This document shows, piece by piece, positions 36,798 through 46,951 of a DNA stretch of 64,000 nucleotides. The translations under genes and the position numbers were made by a program. Source of the DNA: Bacillus sp. es.034 (GTDB lineage Bacteria; Bacillota; Bacilli; Bacillales; Bacillaceae_B). The stretch is from NCBI RefSeq assembly GCF_002563655.1, contig NZ_PDIY01000001.1:3260001-3324000 (forward strand). The letters run 5' to 3'. Under the pieces are notes generated by a model, which was not told the DNA's origin, searched no databases, and saw only the letters and a list, made by a program, of their open reading frames with translations. Numbering within the stretch: the stretch's first letter is position 1; the number at the start of each line of letters is the position of its first letter.

Positions 36798-39419
36798 TTA
36801 TTGCTTTAACTTTTTTTGGATCCCGTATAGCGTATTCATAGCATCCAATGGCGTCATTTCAAGGATATCCAATTTTTTCAATTCCTCTATGCATTTCTTT
36901 TCTTTGGAATTCAGCTTTTCTTTCTTTTCCGATTTCTCAGCTCCAAAAAAGGATAGCTGGGCCAAATCTTCTTCACTTGTTTCCCGCTTTTCTACAAACG
37001 ACTCCCTTGAAGCCGCTACTTCATTGGAAGATGAAGGTTCTTCCTTCCGTTCAAGCTCAAGAAGAATTTCATTCGCTCTTTGAATGAGGGCTTGTGGCAG
37101 TTCAGCAAGTTCAGCAACATGTATTCCATAACTTTTGTCTGCCGCACCCTCTTTGATTTTATGAAGAAAAACAAGTTTGCCATTTTGCTCCATCGCACTT
37201 ACATGAACGTTTTTCACTTTTGCCAACTCTTCTTCAAGAACCGTTAGTTCATGGTAGTGAGTGGAGAACAAGGTTTTGGCCCCAATATGTTCATGGATGT
37301 ATTCAATGATTGCTTGTGCCAGTGCCATCCCGTCATAAGTGGATGTGCCCCGTCCTATTTCATCGAACAGAATCAGACTTTGCTGAGTCGCGTGGATGAT
37401 GGCATTCTTTGCCTCAAGCATTTCTACCATGAATGTACTCTGACCGGAAATCAAATCATCTGCAGCTCCAATGCGGGTGAATACCTGATCAAAGACAGGA
37501 AGATTTGCCTCGCTTGCAGGGACATAACACCCGATCTGGGCCAGGATGCTCGTTAGGGCCACTTGTCTCATATAGGTGCTTTTACCCGACATATTGGGTC
37601 CGGTGATAAGAAAGACTTCCCTCTCCTCGTCCATATAACAATCATTCGGAACGTACTCCTGGGCACCCATCACCTTTTCGACAACGGGATGCCGTCCATC
37701 CTTCAACATGATTCTTCTTTCGTCATTGAAGACAGGGCGTGAGTAATGACGTTTCTCGCTGACTGTAGCAAAGCACTGCAGAACGTCCAGTTCACTCACG
37801 AGTTTTGCCAGTTTTTGCAGGCGGGGAATAAATTCCTTTACCTTTTCACGTATTCCAAGGAACAATTCATATTCTAAATCCACACTCTTTTCATCAGCCT
37901 GGAGGATGAGTGATTCTTTCTCTTTCAATTCCGGGGTAATGAACCGCTCCGCATTTGTTAACGTCTGCTTCCGTTCATAGCGTCCCTCTTCCAGGTGCTG
38001 CAGATTCGCTCTCGTTACTTCGATGTAGTATCCAAATACCCGGTTAAATCCTACTTTAAGTGACCTGATGCCAGTCCTTTCCCTTTCATCCCGTTCAAGC
38101 TTCGCAATCCAGGATTTCCCGTTTTTACTTGCATCACGATATTGATCCAGTTCTTCATGATACCCATCCTGAATCAAACTTCCTTCTTTTATAGACAGGG
38201 GAGGATTTTCGATCAATGCCTTTTCGAGAAGGTTCGTCAACTCTTCACAAGGGTCGAGCCTTGCGACAAGCTCATCGGTTGCATCATTTTCCAGCGATTG
38301 GATCAATTGCTTTAACACTGGGATCTGTTGCAGGGATTTTTTCAACTGGATCAAATCACGTCCGTTTACATTTCCGAAGGCGACGCGGCCGGCCAGTCTC
38401 TCGAGATCATACACTTCTTTAAGTCGTTCTCTCAGATCCTGCCTTTCAAAGAACCGTTCCAATAACACCTCCACCACTGTCTGACGCCTTTCGATTTCCT
38501 GTTTATTTATGAGGGGTCGATCGATCCATTGTTTTAAGAGCCGGGCACCCATCGCTGTCATCGTTTCATCCAACAGCCAAAGAAGTGACCCTTTCTTTCC
38601 TTTGGAACGGATGGTTTCTGTCAGCTCCAGGTTCCGCTTCGAATAATAATCCATTTTCATAAACTGGTGAAGCTGATACGTTTCCACGATTTGCAGGTGA
38701 TCCAAACTCCTTTTCTGTGTTCGGAATAAATAATGGAACAGGAGCGAAGAAGCTTGAATGAGTTTCCCTTGCTTCAGCGGTTCCACCAGATGAGTGAAAG
38801 CTTGTCCTTGATTCGAGTCCTGCTCATACGATAACGTAACATCGGTTCTTTCTTTGATCCTTCCCTGAATTTCATCAGAAAGATCAGGATGGATAACCAC
38901 TTCTTTTGCTCCAATGGTGGCTAATTCATTCATCAACGCCTGCAGTCCTTCTGAAACGACCGTCACCTTGGTTTCACCTGTTGTAAGGTCACTATAGGCA
39001 AGTCCATACGTATCATCATCAAAAGCGGTTACGGAAGCAATATAGTTATTCTCCTTGTCATTCAGACCTTTACCATCCATCACAGTCCCTGGTGTTATGA
39101 GCTGGACGACTTCCCTCTTCACGACCCCCTTGGCTTGCTTTGGATCTTCGGTCTGTTCACATATCGCTACTTTGAATCCTTTATCGATAAGCTGCTCTAT
39201 GTAATTAGGAGCAGAATGATAGGGTACACCGCACATGGGGATTCGTTCCTTTCCACCCCCATCACGGCTTGTTAAGGTTATTTCAAGTTCCTGCGATGCT
39301 TTGACGGCATCATCAAAAAACATTTCATAAAAATCGCCTAAACGAAAAAATAAAAAGGCATCCTGGTATTCTGCCTTTACTTGTAAGTATTGTTTTATCA
39401 TTGGAGTATATTGTGTCAT
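36798..39419 (-). CDS. mutS: DNA mismatch repair protein MutS
   Basis: MutS recognises mispairs. In the 873-residue product, domain I carries [15 protein letters not shown], with the Phe-x-Glu mismatch finger. Connector, lever and clamp domains follow. The ATPase domain has [13 protein letters not shown] (Walker A), [16 protein letters not shown] (Walker B and signature) and FSTHYHEL. The TTG at 39431 overlaps a GG-rich stretch. The ATG at 39419 gives the family start [11 protein letters not shown] and is preferred, though its ribosome-binding site is distant. First of mutS-mutL. Confidence 0.96.
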   Translation of the reverse strand: MTQYTPMIKQYLQVKAEYQDAFLFFRLGDFYEMFFDDAVKASQELEITLTSRDGGGKERIPMCGVPYHSAPNYIEQLIDKGFKVAICEQTEDPKQAKGVVKREVVQLITPGTVMDGKGLNDKENNYIASVTAFDDDTYGLAYSDLTTGETKVTVVSEGLQALMNELATIGAKEVVIHPDLSDEIQGRIKERTDVTLSYEQDSNQGQAFTHLVEPLKQGKLIQASSLLFHYLFRTQKRSLDHLQIVETYQLHQFMKMDYYSKRNLELTETIRSKGKKGSLLWLLDETMTAMGARLLKQWIDRPLINKQEIERRQTVVEVLLERFFERQDLRERLKEVYDLERLAGRVAFGNVNGRDLIQLKKSLQQIPVLKQLIQSLENDATDELVARLDPCEELTNLLEKALIENPPLSIKEGSLIQDGYHEELDQYRDASKNGKSWIAKLERDERERTGIRSLKVGFNRVFGYYIEVTRANLQHLEEGRYERKQTLTNAERFITPELKEKESLILQADEKSVDLEYELFLGIREKVKEFIPRLQKLAKLVSELDVLQCFATVSEKRHYSRPVFNDERRIMLKDGRHPVVEKVMGAQEYVPNDCYMDEEREVFLITGPNMSGKSTYMRQVALTSILAQIGCYVPASEANLPVFDQVFTRIGAADDLISGQSTFMVEMLEAKNAIIHATQQSLILFDEIGRGTSTYDGMALAQAIIEYIHEHIGAKTLFSTHYHELTVLEEELAKVKNVHVSAMEQNGKLVFLHKIKEGAADKSYGIHVAELAELPQALIQRANEILLELERKEEPSSSNEVAASRESFVEKRETSEEDLAQLSFFGAEKSEKKEKLNSKEKKCIEELKKLDILEMTPLDAMNTLYGIQKKLKQ

Positions 39420-39547
39420 GGTTTCATTCAAACCTTTCCAAGTAAATCTGCTATTCTCGACTATTCATTATATCATACAGATCAGGGTTGAAGCATGTAG
39501 TAGATTGAGGAAACGCATGATGAGATACCCTGTAATCAAAAAAAATC

Positions 39548-39568
39548 CGCTTCCCATTTTCAGGAGCG
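39548..39568 (-). terminator. Terminator after the VTT-family gene
   Basis: CGCTTC pairs with GGAGCG (one G-U pair). A run of eight T follows on the minus strand. Confidence 0.7.
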
Positions 39569-39581
39569 AACTTTCCGTTAT

Positions 39582-40199
39582 TTATTCAGCTTGCTTGGCG
39601 ATACTTGTTTTATCTTGTAAACAAGCGGGCTTTGCTTTTGGTTTATACACGTACTTATATAGCAGGTAACCAATCAGGAGGACTGCCCCTCCGATGAGAA
39701 GATAGGTCTGTATATGGCTCATCATGGATTGAACGGATTTCAAATTACCATTTTTCCCGACTATTAACATCGTGAGGGTGATCGGGAATATTCCTATAAA
39801 GGTTAATCCTCCGAATTTCCACTTATTCACTTTACTGATACCAGCAACATATGAGACATAATTACCGATGCCGAGGGGTCTCGTGATCGCAATACTCCAC
39901 AATCCACATTTCCGGAACCACTTCTGCCCCTTTTCAATTTTCTTCGAACTGGTTTTCTCCTTGATCTTATCCTTAAGCTTAAATCCGATACCATAAGGGA
40001 TGAAACTAAAAATGGTATAGATGGCACTGCTGGTGAGTGCTAATATTAAGAGCTTCATCGGGGATGGACCCAATACGTACCCATAAGTCAGCGTCACAAG
40101 GGCGCCTGGAAAAGGCAATGAGGATGCTTCAATGGCATTTCCAGCGAATAACCCCCACATTCCCAACTCCTTAATTAATTTCATGACAAACTCCAACAT
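39582..40199 (-). CDS. VTT (DedA-type) membrane protein
   Basis: The 205-residue membrane protein has a VTT domain pattern: EASSLPFPGALVTLTYGYVLG near the start, a long amphipathic section KDKIKEKTSSKKIEKGQKWF, the conserved re-entrant ITRPLGIGNYVSYVAGI, and a final helix (about 165-185) followed by a basic tail. DedA relatives move lipids across the membrane and affect envelope homeostasis. The start is backed by GGAGGG. It is alone on its transcript. Which lipid it moves is unknown. Confidence 0.82.
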   Translation of the reverse strand: MLEFVMKLIKELGMWGLFAGNAIEASSLPFPGALVTLTYGYVLGPSPMKLLILALTSSAIYTIFSFIPYGIGFKLKDKIKEKTSSKKIEKGQKWFRKCGLWSIAITRPLGIGNYVSYVAGISKVNKWKFGGLTFIGIFPITLTMLIVGKNGNLKSVQSMMSHIQTYLLIGGAVLLIGYLLYKYVYKPKAKPACLQDKTSIAKQAE

Positions 40200-40316
40200 C
40201 GGACTTTCCCTCCACGATTCATTTATATACCCTTTTCCCTCTTTCAGCTAATGGAAACTCATATAAAGAATAAGATTTCACCCACTGGAGGGAATTATTG
40301 TTAGTTGATTCGTACA

Positions 40317-41135
40317 TTAATCAATTTCATCAGTGAATGTTGGACCATCTATTTTCCATTGATCTTCCAATGAATCCCTGCGTAAATAAAAAACGGCTTC
40401 CTTTTCCCCCTGTGAATGATTGGACCTGATCCATTTCACTTTGAATTGTACTTTCATCGCCACAAGAGCAGGCAAGTCCTCAACGGGAAGTATGGATCTT
40501 TGAGTAATCCGGAAATGTTCCACCGAAGCAAGGGCCTTTTTGATTGAATGCTTGTTTCCGGACATGATATGTGAAAGAAGTCCTTCATCCTGCTGATTGA
40601 TGGCAATCTCAAGTATGCTGATTAATTCATATGGATCCATACGGTATAGGAAACTGTCCAGTTCACCACCTGCTTTTAATATCATGACTTTATGGGCTAA
40701 GTCTGGAGTGGGGGTCTTATGCGTCGTACTTCTGTAAAAATGGACACAGAAATGCCCTGGGAAATTATTTTGGAGTGCTCCGGCACCATGAGGCATTCCA
40801 TTCATGGAGGCAGAGATGAGCTGGTCATGAACCAATACCAGAATGGCACGACGATCCCAACTCCACTTTCCTTTGTAAATGGCTTTCATTATTTTCGTAT
40901 CTTTATCTGTGACCGGCTGCACATCCGCATGTTTACTTCCTGCCCTTCTCTGCACGTTGAAAGACAATCCTGTATCTATATCAATAATCGTAAAATAAGA
41001 GTGGTTTGGAATCATTTCCTTTACTTGTTCCCATGGAAGAATCTCAACTTGAAAACTCGGTATGGCATCGGCCGATTTTGCTCCAAAGACAAGGAGCATT
41101 GACAGGACGATTGTGAATCTCATCATAAAAAGCAT
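40317..41135 (-). CDS. Exported protein of unknown function with a conserved Cys-His core
   Basis: The 272-residue protein has a cleavable signal peptide (MRFTIVLSMLLVF, then AKSADA). The mature N-terminal half holds a dense conserved-looking core: FTIIDIDTGLSFNVQRRAGS, KWSWDRRAILV, SMNGMPHGAG and FPGHFCVHFYRSTTH. The single Cys next to several His residues suggests an active site or metal site, but I cannot assign a family. The C-terminal part has a segment (HFRITQRSILPVEDLPA) that may form a second domain. The ATG at 41135 follows GAGG; the frame opens at 41171. It is divergent from the VanW gene, another exported protein. Confidence 0.7.
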   Translation of the reverse strand: MLFMMRFTIVLSMLLVFGAKSADAIPSFQVEILPWEQVKEMIPNHSYFTIIDIDTGLSFNVQRRAGSKHADVQPVTDKDTKIMKAIYKGKWSWDRRAILVLVHDQLISASMNGMPHGAGALQNNFPGHFCVHFYRSTTHKTPTPDLAHKVMILKAGGELDSFLYRMDPYELISILEIAINQQDEGLLSHIMSGNKHSIKKALASVEHFRITQRSILPVEDLPALVAMKVQFKVKWIRSNHSQGEKEAVFYLRRDSLEDQWKIDGPTFTDEID

Positions 41136-41266
41136 GTACGAAACCTCATTTTTTCCCTTAGTTTTGGTCACATTATTGCCGGTTCATTCGCTCAATTTTT
41201 GGAAATGGCAGTTGAACATGAAATAGCTTTTTTATACGGATACTACCCATGAAAGGGAGGGTTCAT

Positions 41267-42193
41267 ATGCTTTTGCTTAAACTGACCGCGATTGGTCTGT
41301 TAGTGTTTCCGGCAATGGGAGGTCATGATCACTTACATATCCAGTCACCAAATCATACACCCATTTCGGTTGACCGCCACTACCTGAAGGTACCATTGTT
41401 GGATGAACCATTAATGAATGAGAAACACTATGAAGATGTTGTTTCAAACGTCCAGAATATGGTCTACACCCCTCCGCATAATGCCTATATAAATGAACAT
41501 AACCGGATCGTCCCCGAAGAAGCCGGATATAAGCTTCATGAAAGGAAATTCCGTGGTCTGGTCGATGGTTTCTTGTTATCAAAGGGATCCGGAGTGATCG
41601 AACCTCCTTTATTAACGTTATATCCAAAGGTGGACAGTGAAATCCTCGCTCACATACGTACACAAAAGATCGGGCAGTACGTTACATTCTTTAATAGACA
41701 TAATGAAGAGCGAACGCAAAATATTACCCTGGCAACCAAAAAAATCAACAATACGGTGGTGTTTCCAGGGGAAGTATTCTCTTTTAATGGCGTGGTAGGA
41801 AAAAGAACGAAAGAAAAGGGGTATAAAAAAGCCCCCGTCATTGTAAGAGGGGAACTTTCAGAGGATATCGGGGGTGGTATCTGCCAGGTATCATCAACCT
41901 TATATAATGCGGTAGATCAAGCGGGCGTTACCATATTGGAAAGGTATCACCACTCAAAACGAGTGCCATATGTCCCTGAGGGCAGAGATGCCACGGTGAG
42001 CTGGTACGGACCCGATTTCACCTTTAAAAATGCTTATAATCAGCCCCTTCTCATCCGGGCAAAAATTGCAGGTGGGCAAGTGATCATAACCGTGCATTCA
42101 TCTGATCTTATCAATGTGAAAAAAAGAAAGGTCCCAAGCGCCTCCCGGGAATTACCCCAGGAAAAACAAGTCGATCATTCCATACAAAATTAA
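41267..42193 (+). CDS. VanW-family exported protein
   Basis: The 308-residue protein has a short hydrophobic N-terminus acting as a signal. The C-terminal half is the VanW domain: NNTVVFPGEVFSFN, VGKRTKEKGYKKAPVIV, the signature GGGICQVSSTLYNA and the basic block YHHSKRVPYVPEGRDATVSW. VanW was first seen in vancomycin-resistance clusters; its biochemical role is unknown, and many Bacillus genomes carry such genes without resistance. The ATG at 41267 follows GGGAGGG. It shares its upstream region with the divergent exported protein gene. Confidence 0.85.
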   Translation: MLLLKLTAIGLLVFPAMGGHDHLHIQSPNHTPISVDRHYLKVPLLDEPLMNEKHYEDVVSNVQNMVYTPPHNAYINEHNRIVPEEAGYKLHERKFRGLVDGFLLSKGSGVIEPPLLTLYPKVDSEILAHIRTQKIGQYVTFFNRHNEERTQNITLATKKINNTVVFPGEVFSFNGVVGKRTKEKGYKKAPVIVRGELSEDIGGGICQVSSTLYNAVDQAGVTILERYHHSKRVPYVPEGRDATVSWYGPDFTFKNAYNQPLLIRAKIAGGQVIITVHSSDLINVKKRKVPSASRELPQEKQVDHSIQN

Positions 42194-42221
42194 AGGCATC
42201 TGCACTTGCAGACGCCTTTAA
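42190..42221. terminator. Terminator between the VanW gene and the aminotransferase gene
   Basis: TTAAAGGC and TCTGC pair with GCAGA and GCCTTTAA around a four-base loop, with one mismatch. It overlaps the VanW stop region. Confidence 0.75.
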
Positions 42222-42226
42222 CCTGA

Positions 42227-43582
42227 TTAATTAAGGTGTTGGATCCCTTCGATGACAGTCGATACCAGTCGTTCCAGATCTTCTTCTTCGATGTTTAGCG
42301 GAGGTGAAATTGTCAGGACATTGTTGAAACCTGCCACGGTCGCACCATTTTTCCCGATGATGACTCCATTTTGCTTACAATATCCTATGACGGCGTTAAC
42401 TTTATCCAGCTCCAAAGGCTCCTTGGTATCCTTATGAGTCACCATCTCAATTCCGATCAATAATCCCTTCCCTCTGACATCCCCTACATAGGGGTGATCC
42501 TGGAGGTGATTTTTTAAGGAATTTAACGCTTTTTCCCCCAGGTCTTTCGACCGATCAAAGAGTTTCTCGTTTTCCATGATTTCAATGTTCTTCAAAGCCA
42601 GCGCACAGGCTGCAGGATTTCCTCCGAATGTGTTGATATGACGGAAATAATCATATTCTTCAGATCCCTTAAAAGCTTCATAGATCTCACGCTTTACAGC
42701 AGTGGCGGATAACGGGAGATAAGCACTGGTAATTCCCTTGGCCATTGTGATGATATCAGGCTTCACATCATAATTCATAAAGCCGAATGCCTTTCCGGTC
42801 CTTCCAAACCCACAAATCACTTCATCTACTATTAAGAGAGCACCATGCTTCACACACACTTCTTTGGCCGCTTTCATATAGCCATCCTGCGGCATGAGGA
42901 TTCCTCCGCCTGTAATGATTGGCTCCATGATCAATGCAGCGACTGTTTCACTTAGTTCCCATGTCATGGCCTGGTCAATCGCCTTCACTCCTGGAAGGTC
43001 GTGGGGATTCCCCCCTGTCACATCATCGCGGTATGCGTCGGGAGGAGCAATATGGTGAAATCCAGGCGCCAATGGTTCATACTTGAATTTACGCTGAGCC
43101 TGCCCTGTAGCAGCCAAGGCCCCCATAGAGTTACCGTGATACCCTCTATACCGGGAGAAAATTTTATATCTTCCCTCCTCACCGTTTTGTTGATGATATT
43201 GGCGGGCGATCTTAAAGGCCGTTTCATTGGCTTCAGATCCACTGTTAGAGAAGAATATCACATATTCATCACCAAGTAATTGATTTAACTTCTCTGCAAG
43301 TTCAATGGCCGGCTGATGACTTTGGGTAAGAGGGAAGTAAGCCATTTTCTTGAGCTGCTCGTAAGCTGCCTCTGCTAACTCCTGTCGTCCATATCCAACG
43401 TTAACACACCATAATCCTGCCATTCCATCAAGATACTTCTGTCCATCCTGATCAGTTATCCACGACCCGTGAGATTCCGTCACAACCATCGTGCCCTCGG
43501 GATTATATGGTTTCATGGAGTGCCAAATTAGCTTCTCATCCTGCTTTAACCATACATCTTGAGATTGACCTGCTTTTACCAT
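42227..43582 (-). CDS. Class III aminotransferase, probably beta-alanine:pyruvate transaminase
   Basis: The 451-residue PLP-dependent enzyme has GLWCVNVGYGR, FFSNSGSEANETAFK, YHGNSMGALAATG, the Asp motif LLIVDEVICGFGRTG and the PLP lysine in TMAKGITSAYLPL. The family (omega-amino acid transaminases) converts beta-alanine to malonate semialdehyde. The role is inferred from its position right after a semialdehyde dehydrogenase gene and near the genes that make beta-alanine from uracil. GGGGGAA precedes the ATG. The substrate could also be 3-aminoisobutyrate, from thymine. Confidence 0.85.
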   Translation of the reverse strand: MVKAGQSQDVWLKQDEKLIWHSMKPYNPEGTMVVTESHGSWITDQDGQKYLDGMAGLWCVNVGYGRQELAEAAYEQLKKMAYFPLTQSHQPAIELAEKLNQLLGDEYVIFFSNSGSEANETAFKIARQYHQQNGEEGRYKIFSRYRGYHGNSMGALAATGQAQRKFKYEPLAPGFHHIAPPDAYRDDVTGGNPHDLPGVKAIDQAMTWELSETVAALIMEPIITGGGILMPQDGYMKAAKEVCVKHGALLIVDEVICGFGRTGKAFGFMNYDVKPDIITMAKGITSAYLPLSATAVKREIYEAFKGSEEYDYFRHINTFGGNPAACALALKNIEIMENEKLFDRSKDLGEKALNSLKNHLQDHPYVGDVRGKGLLIGIEMVTHKDTKEPLELDKVNAVIGYCKQNGVIIGKNGATVAGFNNVLTISPPLNIEEEDLERLVSTVIEGIQHLN

Positions 43583-43603
43583 GAAGATTCCCCCTAACCC
43601 TGA

Positions 43604-45070
43604 TTAAAAATCAAATCGAGAAGTGATCATTTTCTTCCTAGTATAGAAATTTACTCCGTCTTTACCATTTACATGCATATCTCCATAGAAAGAGTCCTTC
43701 CACCCTGAAAACGGGAAGAATGCCATTGTCGCAGGAACCCCCACATTAATACCCAGCATCCCTGCGTCTGCTTCCTCCCTGAACTGTCGGACGGCGCCGG
43801 CGTCTTTCGTATAGATCGTTGCACCATTACCGTATCTTGACTGGCGGATGTAATCCAGTCCCCCGTCCAGATCTTCAGCTCTTAAAAGACTGAGGATAGG
43901 TGCAAACATTTCTTCTTTTGCGATTGTCATTTCTGGTGTCACATGGTCAAAGATCGTTGCCCCCAAGAAGTTCCCTTCCTTGAAATCTTCCATCTCTTTA
44001 CGGCCGTCCCTAATAAGTGATGCTCCTTCCTGTATGCCTTTTTCAATATAACCGAGAGTCTTCTCCCGATTTTCCTTTCGAATGACCGGAGTCAGCAGTA
44101 CTTCCTCATCCATCCCATTCCCTATACATAATTCGTCTGCTTTTTTATTTAAAGCCTTTACAAACTCTTCATTGTCTCCAACCACCACTACTGCACTGCA
44201 TGCCATGCATCTCTGTCCTGCACTGCCGAATGCTGAACTGATAATGTGTTCAGCGGCTTTATTAAAATCCGCATCTGGCATGACGATATGATGGTTTTTT
44301 GCCCCTGATAGTGCCTGCACCCTTTTTCCTTGTGAGGCGGCTTGTTGATATACATATTTCGCAACAGGCTGGCTTCCGACAAATGATATGGCCGCAATGT
44401 CCTTGTTCTCCAGTAAGCCATTCACCACATCGTGGGCACCGTGCACCACGTTTAGGACCCCCTCAGGCATTCCCGCTTCCGTTAACAGCTCTGCAAGTCT
44501 ATTGGCTAAGATCGGGGTTCTTTCAGATGGCTTCAATACGAAAGTATTTCCACAGGCGATGGCAAGGGGGAACATCCATAACGGGACCATCATCGGGAAG
44601 TTGAAAGGAGTAATCCCCCCTACAACACCTAGTGGATAGCGGAACATTTCGGAGTCGATATCTTCCGCTATCCCACTGAGCGTCTCTCCCATCATGAGGG
44701 TGGGTGCTCCACAAGCGAATTCCACACATTCTAGTCCTCGTTGTACTTCCCCATACGCTTCTTTGAATGATTTCCCATTCTCCTGCACCACTAATCCCGC
44801 CAGATCATCGTGATTGTCTGAAAGCAATGTATGATATCTATACAGAATTCTGGCACGTTTTGGCACCGGGGTCTTTTTCCATGTTTCTGAGGCATGCTTC
44901 GCAGCTTTCACTGCCATCGCCACATCTTCTTTGGTAGAGATCGGAACCCTCGCAATCTCTTCATTTGTGGCTGGATTTAAGACTTCCAATGTTTGTGAGC
45001 TGAGAGAATCCACCCACTTACCCCCAATGTAATTTTTCAATACTGCTACATCTTTTTTTATTACAGTCAT
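43604..45070 (-). CDS. mmsA: CoA-acylating (methyl)malonate-semialdehyde dehydrogenase
   Basis: The 488-residue aldehyde dehydrogenase of the MmsA/IolA type converts malonate semialdehyde to acetyl-CoA, and methylmalonate semialdehyde to propionyl-CoA, with loss of CO2. Visible features: PFNFPMMVPLWMFP, LKPSERTP, the catalytic Cys in GSAGQRCMACS, and KEEMFAPIL. The position of the Arg residues that hold the CoA substrate was not checked. It is transcribed with the aminotransferase gene 21 bases downstream. AAGGAGG precedes the ATG. This completes the breakdown of beta-alanine from the pyrimidine genes. Confidence 0.9.
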   Translation of the reverse strand: MTVIKKDVAVLKNYIGGKWVDSLSSQTLEVLNPATNEEIARVPISTKEDVAMAVKAAKHASETWKKTPVPKRARILYRYHTLLSDNHDDLAGLVVQENGKSFKEAYGEVQRGLECVEFACGAPTLMMGETLSGIAEDIDSEMFRYPLGVVGGITPFNFPMMVPLWMFPLAIACGNTFVLKPSERTPILANRLAELLTEAGMPEGVLNVVHGAHDVVNGLLENKDIAAISFVGSQPVAKYVYQQAASQGKRVQALSGAKNHHIVMPDADFNKAAEHIISSAFGSAGQRCMACSAVVVVGDNEEFVKALNKKADELCIGNGMDEEVLLTPVIRKENREKTLGYIEKGIQEGASLIRDGRKEMEDFKEGNFLGATIFDHVTPEMTIAKEEMFAPILSLLRAEDLDGGLDYIRQSRYGNGATIYTKDAGAVRQFREEADAGMLGINVGVPATMAFFPFSGWKDSFYGDMHVNGKDGVNFYTRKKMITSRFDF

Positions 45071-45137
45071 ATTCAGTTCCTCCTTATTTTTTTAAAAATA
45101 TTCTCGAAGAAGATCAGAACTTTCTGTATACTTAATA

Positions 45138-45152
45138 CTTTCATTATGAAAG
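45138..45152. promoter_or_regulatory. 15-base perfect palindrome upstream of mmsA
   Basis: CTTTCATTATGAAAG lies in the 159-base gap before mmsA and next to the stop of the PucR-type gene. Its position makes it a candidate operator. No protein is assigned. Confidence 0.4.
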
Positions 45153-45229
45153 AAAACGTCAGGTCATTCATTAGACATTGTGTAACATAACCCGGGATTC
45201 CCGTTGGACACTATATCCCAAAGCTTTCT

Positions 45230-46831
45230 TTAATGTACCTTTGTCTTCTTCAATAAGCTTTGAGGCTGCAAATATTCATGCGCCGCCAAAAGAAATTCGA
45301 TTGTCACCCGTTTATCCGATCTCATGAAATCTTCACCAAGCATATCTTCTATTTTCTTCAGTCTATGATAGAGTGTTTGTCTCACGATAAATAATCTTTT
45401 GGAGGTTTCTTGCTTTGACCCCTGACAAGCCAGGAAAACTTTGAGTGTCTTCAATAAATCCCCATCGTGGTCCCTGTCATATTCTATTAACGGGGAAAGA
45501 AATTCTTCTATCATTTCCCACATATTCACATTCTCGTTGACAATTGAAATCAATCTGAATAAATGAATGTCATCAAAGAAACAATAGTTGTCCCCTCCAT
45601 CGACTTTCGTTCGAAACGCAAGGGTATCTTTCGCAGTTTCATAGCTTCTATGAATATCCATCATCTCGAGTTGATATTTACCTGTGGCAAAAATGGCACC
45701 TGACGACTTTCTGAAAAATCCTGATTTTAAAATCTTTTCATAAGCACTGATCAATCGCACCTTCCAATCACCGGTTCTCCGGGTATCAAGGAGAATGAAG
45801 ACTAAATCATGATCAATCCTTTCGGGCACCACTTTGAAACCATATTGTTCAAATATGCTTTTTGTTACTAGATTGAAGAAGGTTAAATCAAGCATTTCTT
45901 TATCAGCCAGTGCATTTGTCTTGCATATACACACGACACCACCGTGGATCGATACGTTTAGTTCATCCATGAACGCGGCAAGTCCATCGTATGACTGATC
46001 TCCTTTTAACCAGGACATGATCCATTTTGATTCTTCCAAGCGTTTTTGTTCATCAAAATACAATTCCCTCATCCAATATTGAGCAAGGGCGGTGGATGTC
46101 CGGTCAAGTATCAGCAGCTCATATTCACTGAACGGATGATTGTATCGGCAGATGCAAAGCTCTGCATACTCCTGATCAAATAGGATGACCTTCGTTGAAG
46201 CAACGTGATGATCTTTACTGTCTTTGCTCTTATAGTAGTTTTGCAGGAAGCGCTCTTCTTCAGACGAACACATTAAGGGATGAACCTTAACATCTTGTTC
46301 TTTCAATTGAAAAAGTACCGGTACATTCAATTCTTTATGTAATACTTGAAGTATATCCCTGCAGTGCTTGACTGACAGCAGCAGCTTATTCAGGTTCTGA
46401 GCATAGAAATCAAGTTTCTTGATCATCTCATATTGTTGATTGATGATTACGGCGTGTATATCCTGCGTGATACTGACAAAAGGGACTTCTTTTTCAAAAA
46501 CAATGATGGGGAAATCAAATTGATCCGCCCACTCCAATACAGCTGCTGGTATGGTAGAGATATTCGTATCAAGTTCAATACAAAGGGCAGCTGCTTCACA
46601 AGCCCCCAACTGGTGAATGAGTGAGAGGAAACTCCCTTCCTCCTTCAGGGCAAGACCAGTCGAAAGGATCAATTCGTTCCCGTTAAGAAGATTTTTTATG
46701 GAAGTGACTTCGACAATGTGGACCCATTTTACTTGTCTGGAGAGACCTCTGTGCCCAGCTATCACCTTAGCGTGTTCAAAGTACTTTCTTTCCAGGATAT
46801 CTTTCACTGAAAAATAGAAATGACTTTTCAT
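45230..46831 (-). CDS. PucR-family transcriptional regulator
   Basis: The 533-residue protein has an N-terminal PucR ligand domain (VKDILERKYFEHAKVIAGH, then LSTGLALKEE), a middle GGDEF-like region, and a C-terminal helix-turn-helix with SKQETSKRLFIVRQTLYHRLKKIEDMLGE. PucR proteins regulate purine or other nitrogen catabolism, usually as activators. Its place between the two halves of a pyrimidine-degradation block suggests it regulates both. The effector is not known. AGGGAGAGAAGG precedes the ATG. A terminator separates it from the genes upstream. Confidence 0.85.
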   Translation of the reverse strand: MKSHFYFSVKDILERKYFEHAKVIAGHRGLSRQVKWVHIVEVTSIKNLLNGNELILSTGLALKEEGSFLSLIHQLGACEAAALCIELDTNISTIPAAVLEWADQFDFPIIVFEKEVPFVSITQDIHAVIINQQYEMIKKLDFYAQNLNKLLLSVKHCRDILQVLHKELNVPVLFQLKEQDVKVHPLMCSSEEERFLQNYYKSKDSKDHHVASTKVILFDQEYAELCICRYNHPFSEYELLILDRTSTALAQYWMRELYFDEQKRLEESKWIMSWLKGDQSYDGLAAFMDELNVSIHGGVVCICKTNALADKEMLDLTFFNLVTKSIFEQYGFKVVPERIDHDLVFILLDTRRTGDWKVRLISAYEKILKSGFFRKSSGAIFATGKYQLEMMDIHRSYETAKDTLAFRTKVDGGDNYCFFDDIHLFRLISIVNENVNMWEMIEEFLSPLIEYDRDHDGDLLKTLKVFLACQGSKQETSKRLFIVRQTLYHRLKKIEDMLGEDFMRSDKRVTIEFLLAAHEYLQPQSLLKKTKVH

Positions 46832-46866
46832 CCTTCTCTCCCTTTTGTTTGGCGTAGTAAATGGAG

Positions 46867-46892
46867 AAAAAGGATTGGTAGAACCAATCCTT
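46867..46892 (-). terminator. Terminator of the main pyrimidine operon
   Basis: AAGGATTGGT pairs with ACCAATCCTT around a three-base loop. TTTCTCC follows on the minus strand. It separates the 69-residue gene from the PucR-type gene. Confidence 0.82.
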
Positions 46893-46951
46893 CACTCCTC
46901 TTCAGTATGGGGGATCGCAAACTGTATCTCCTCAAGCCGCTTAGCCCGCTT

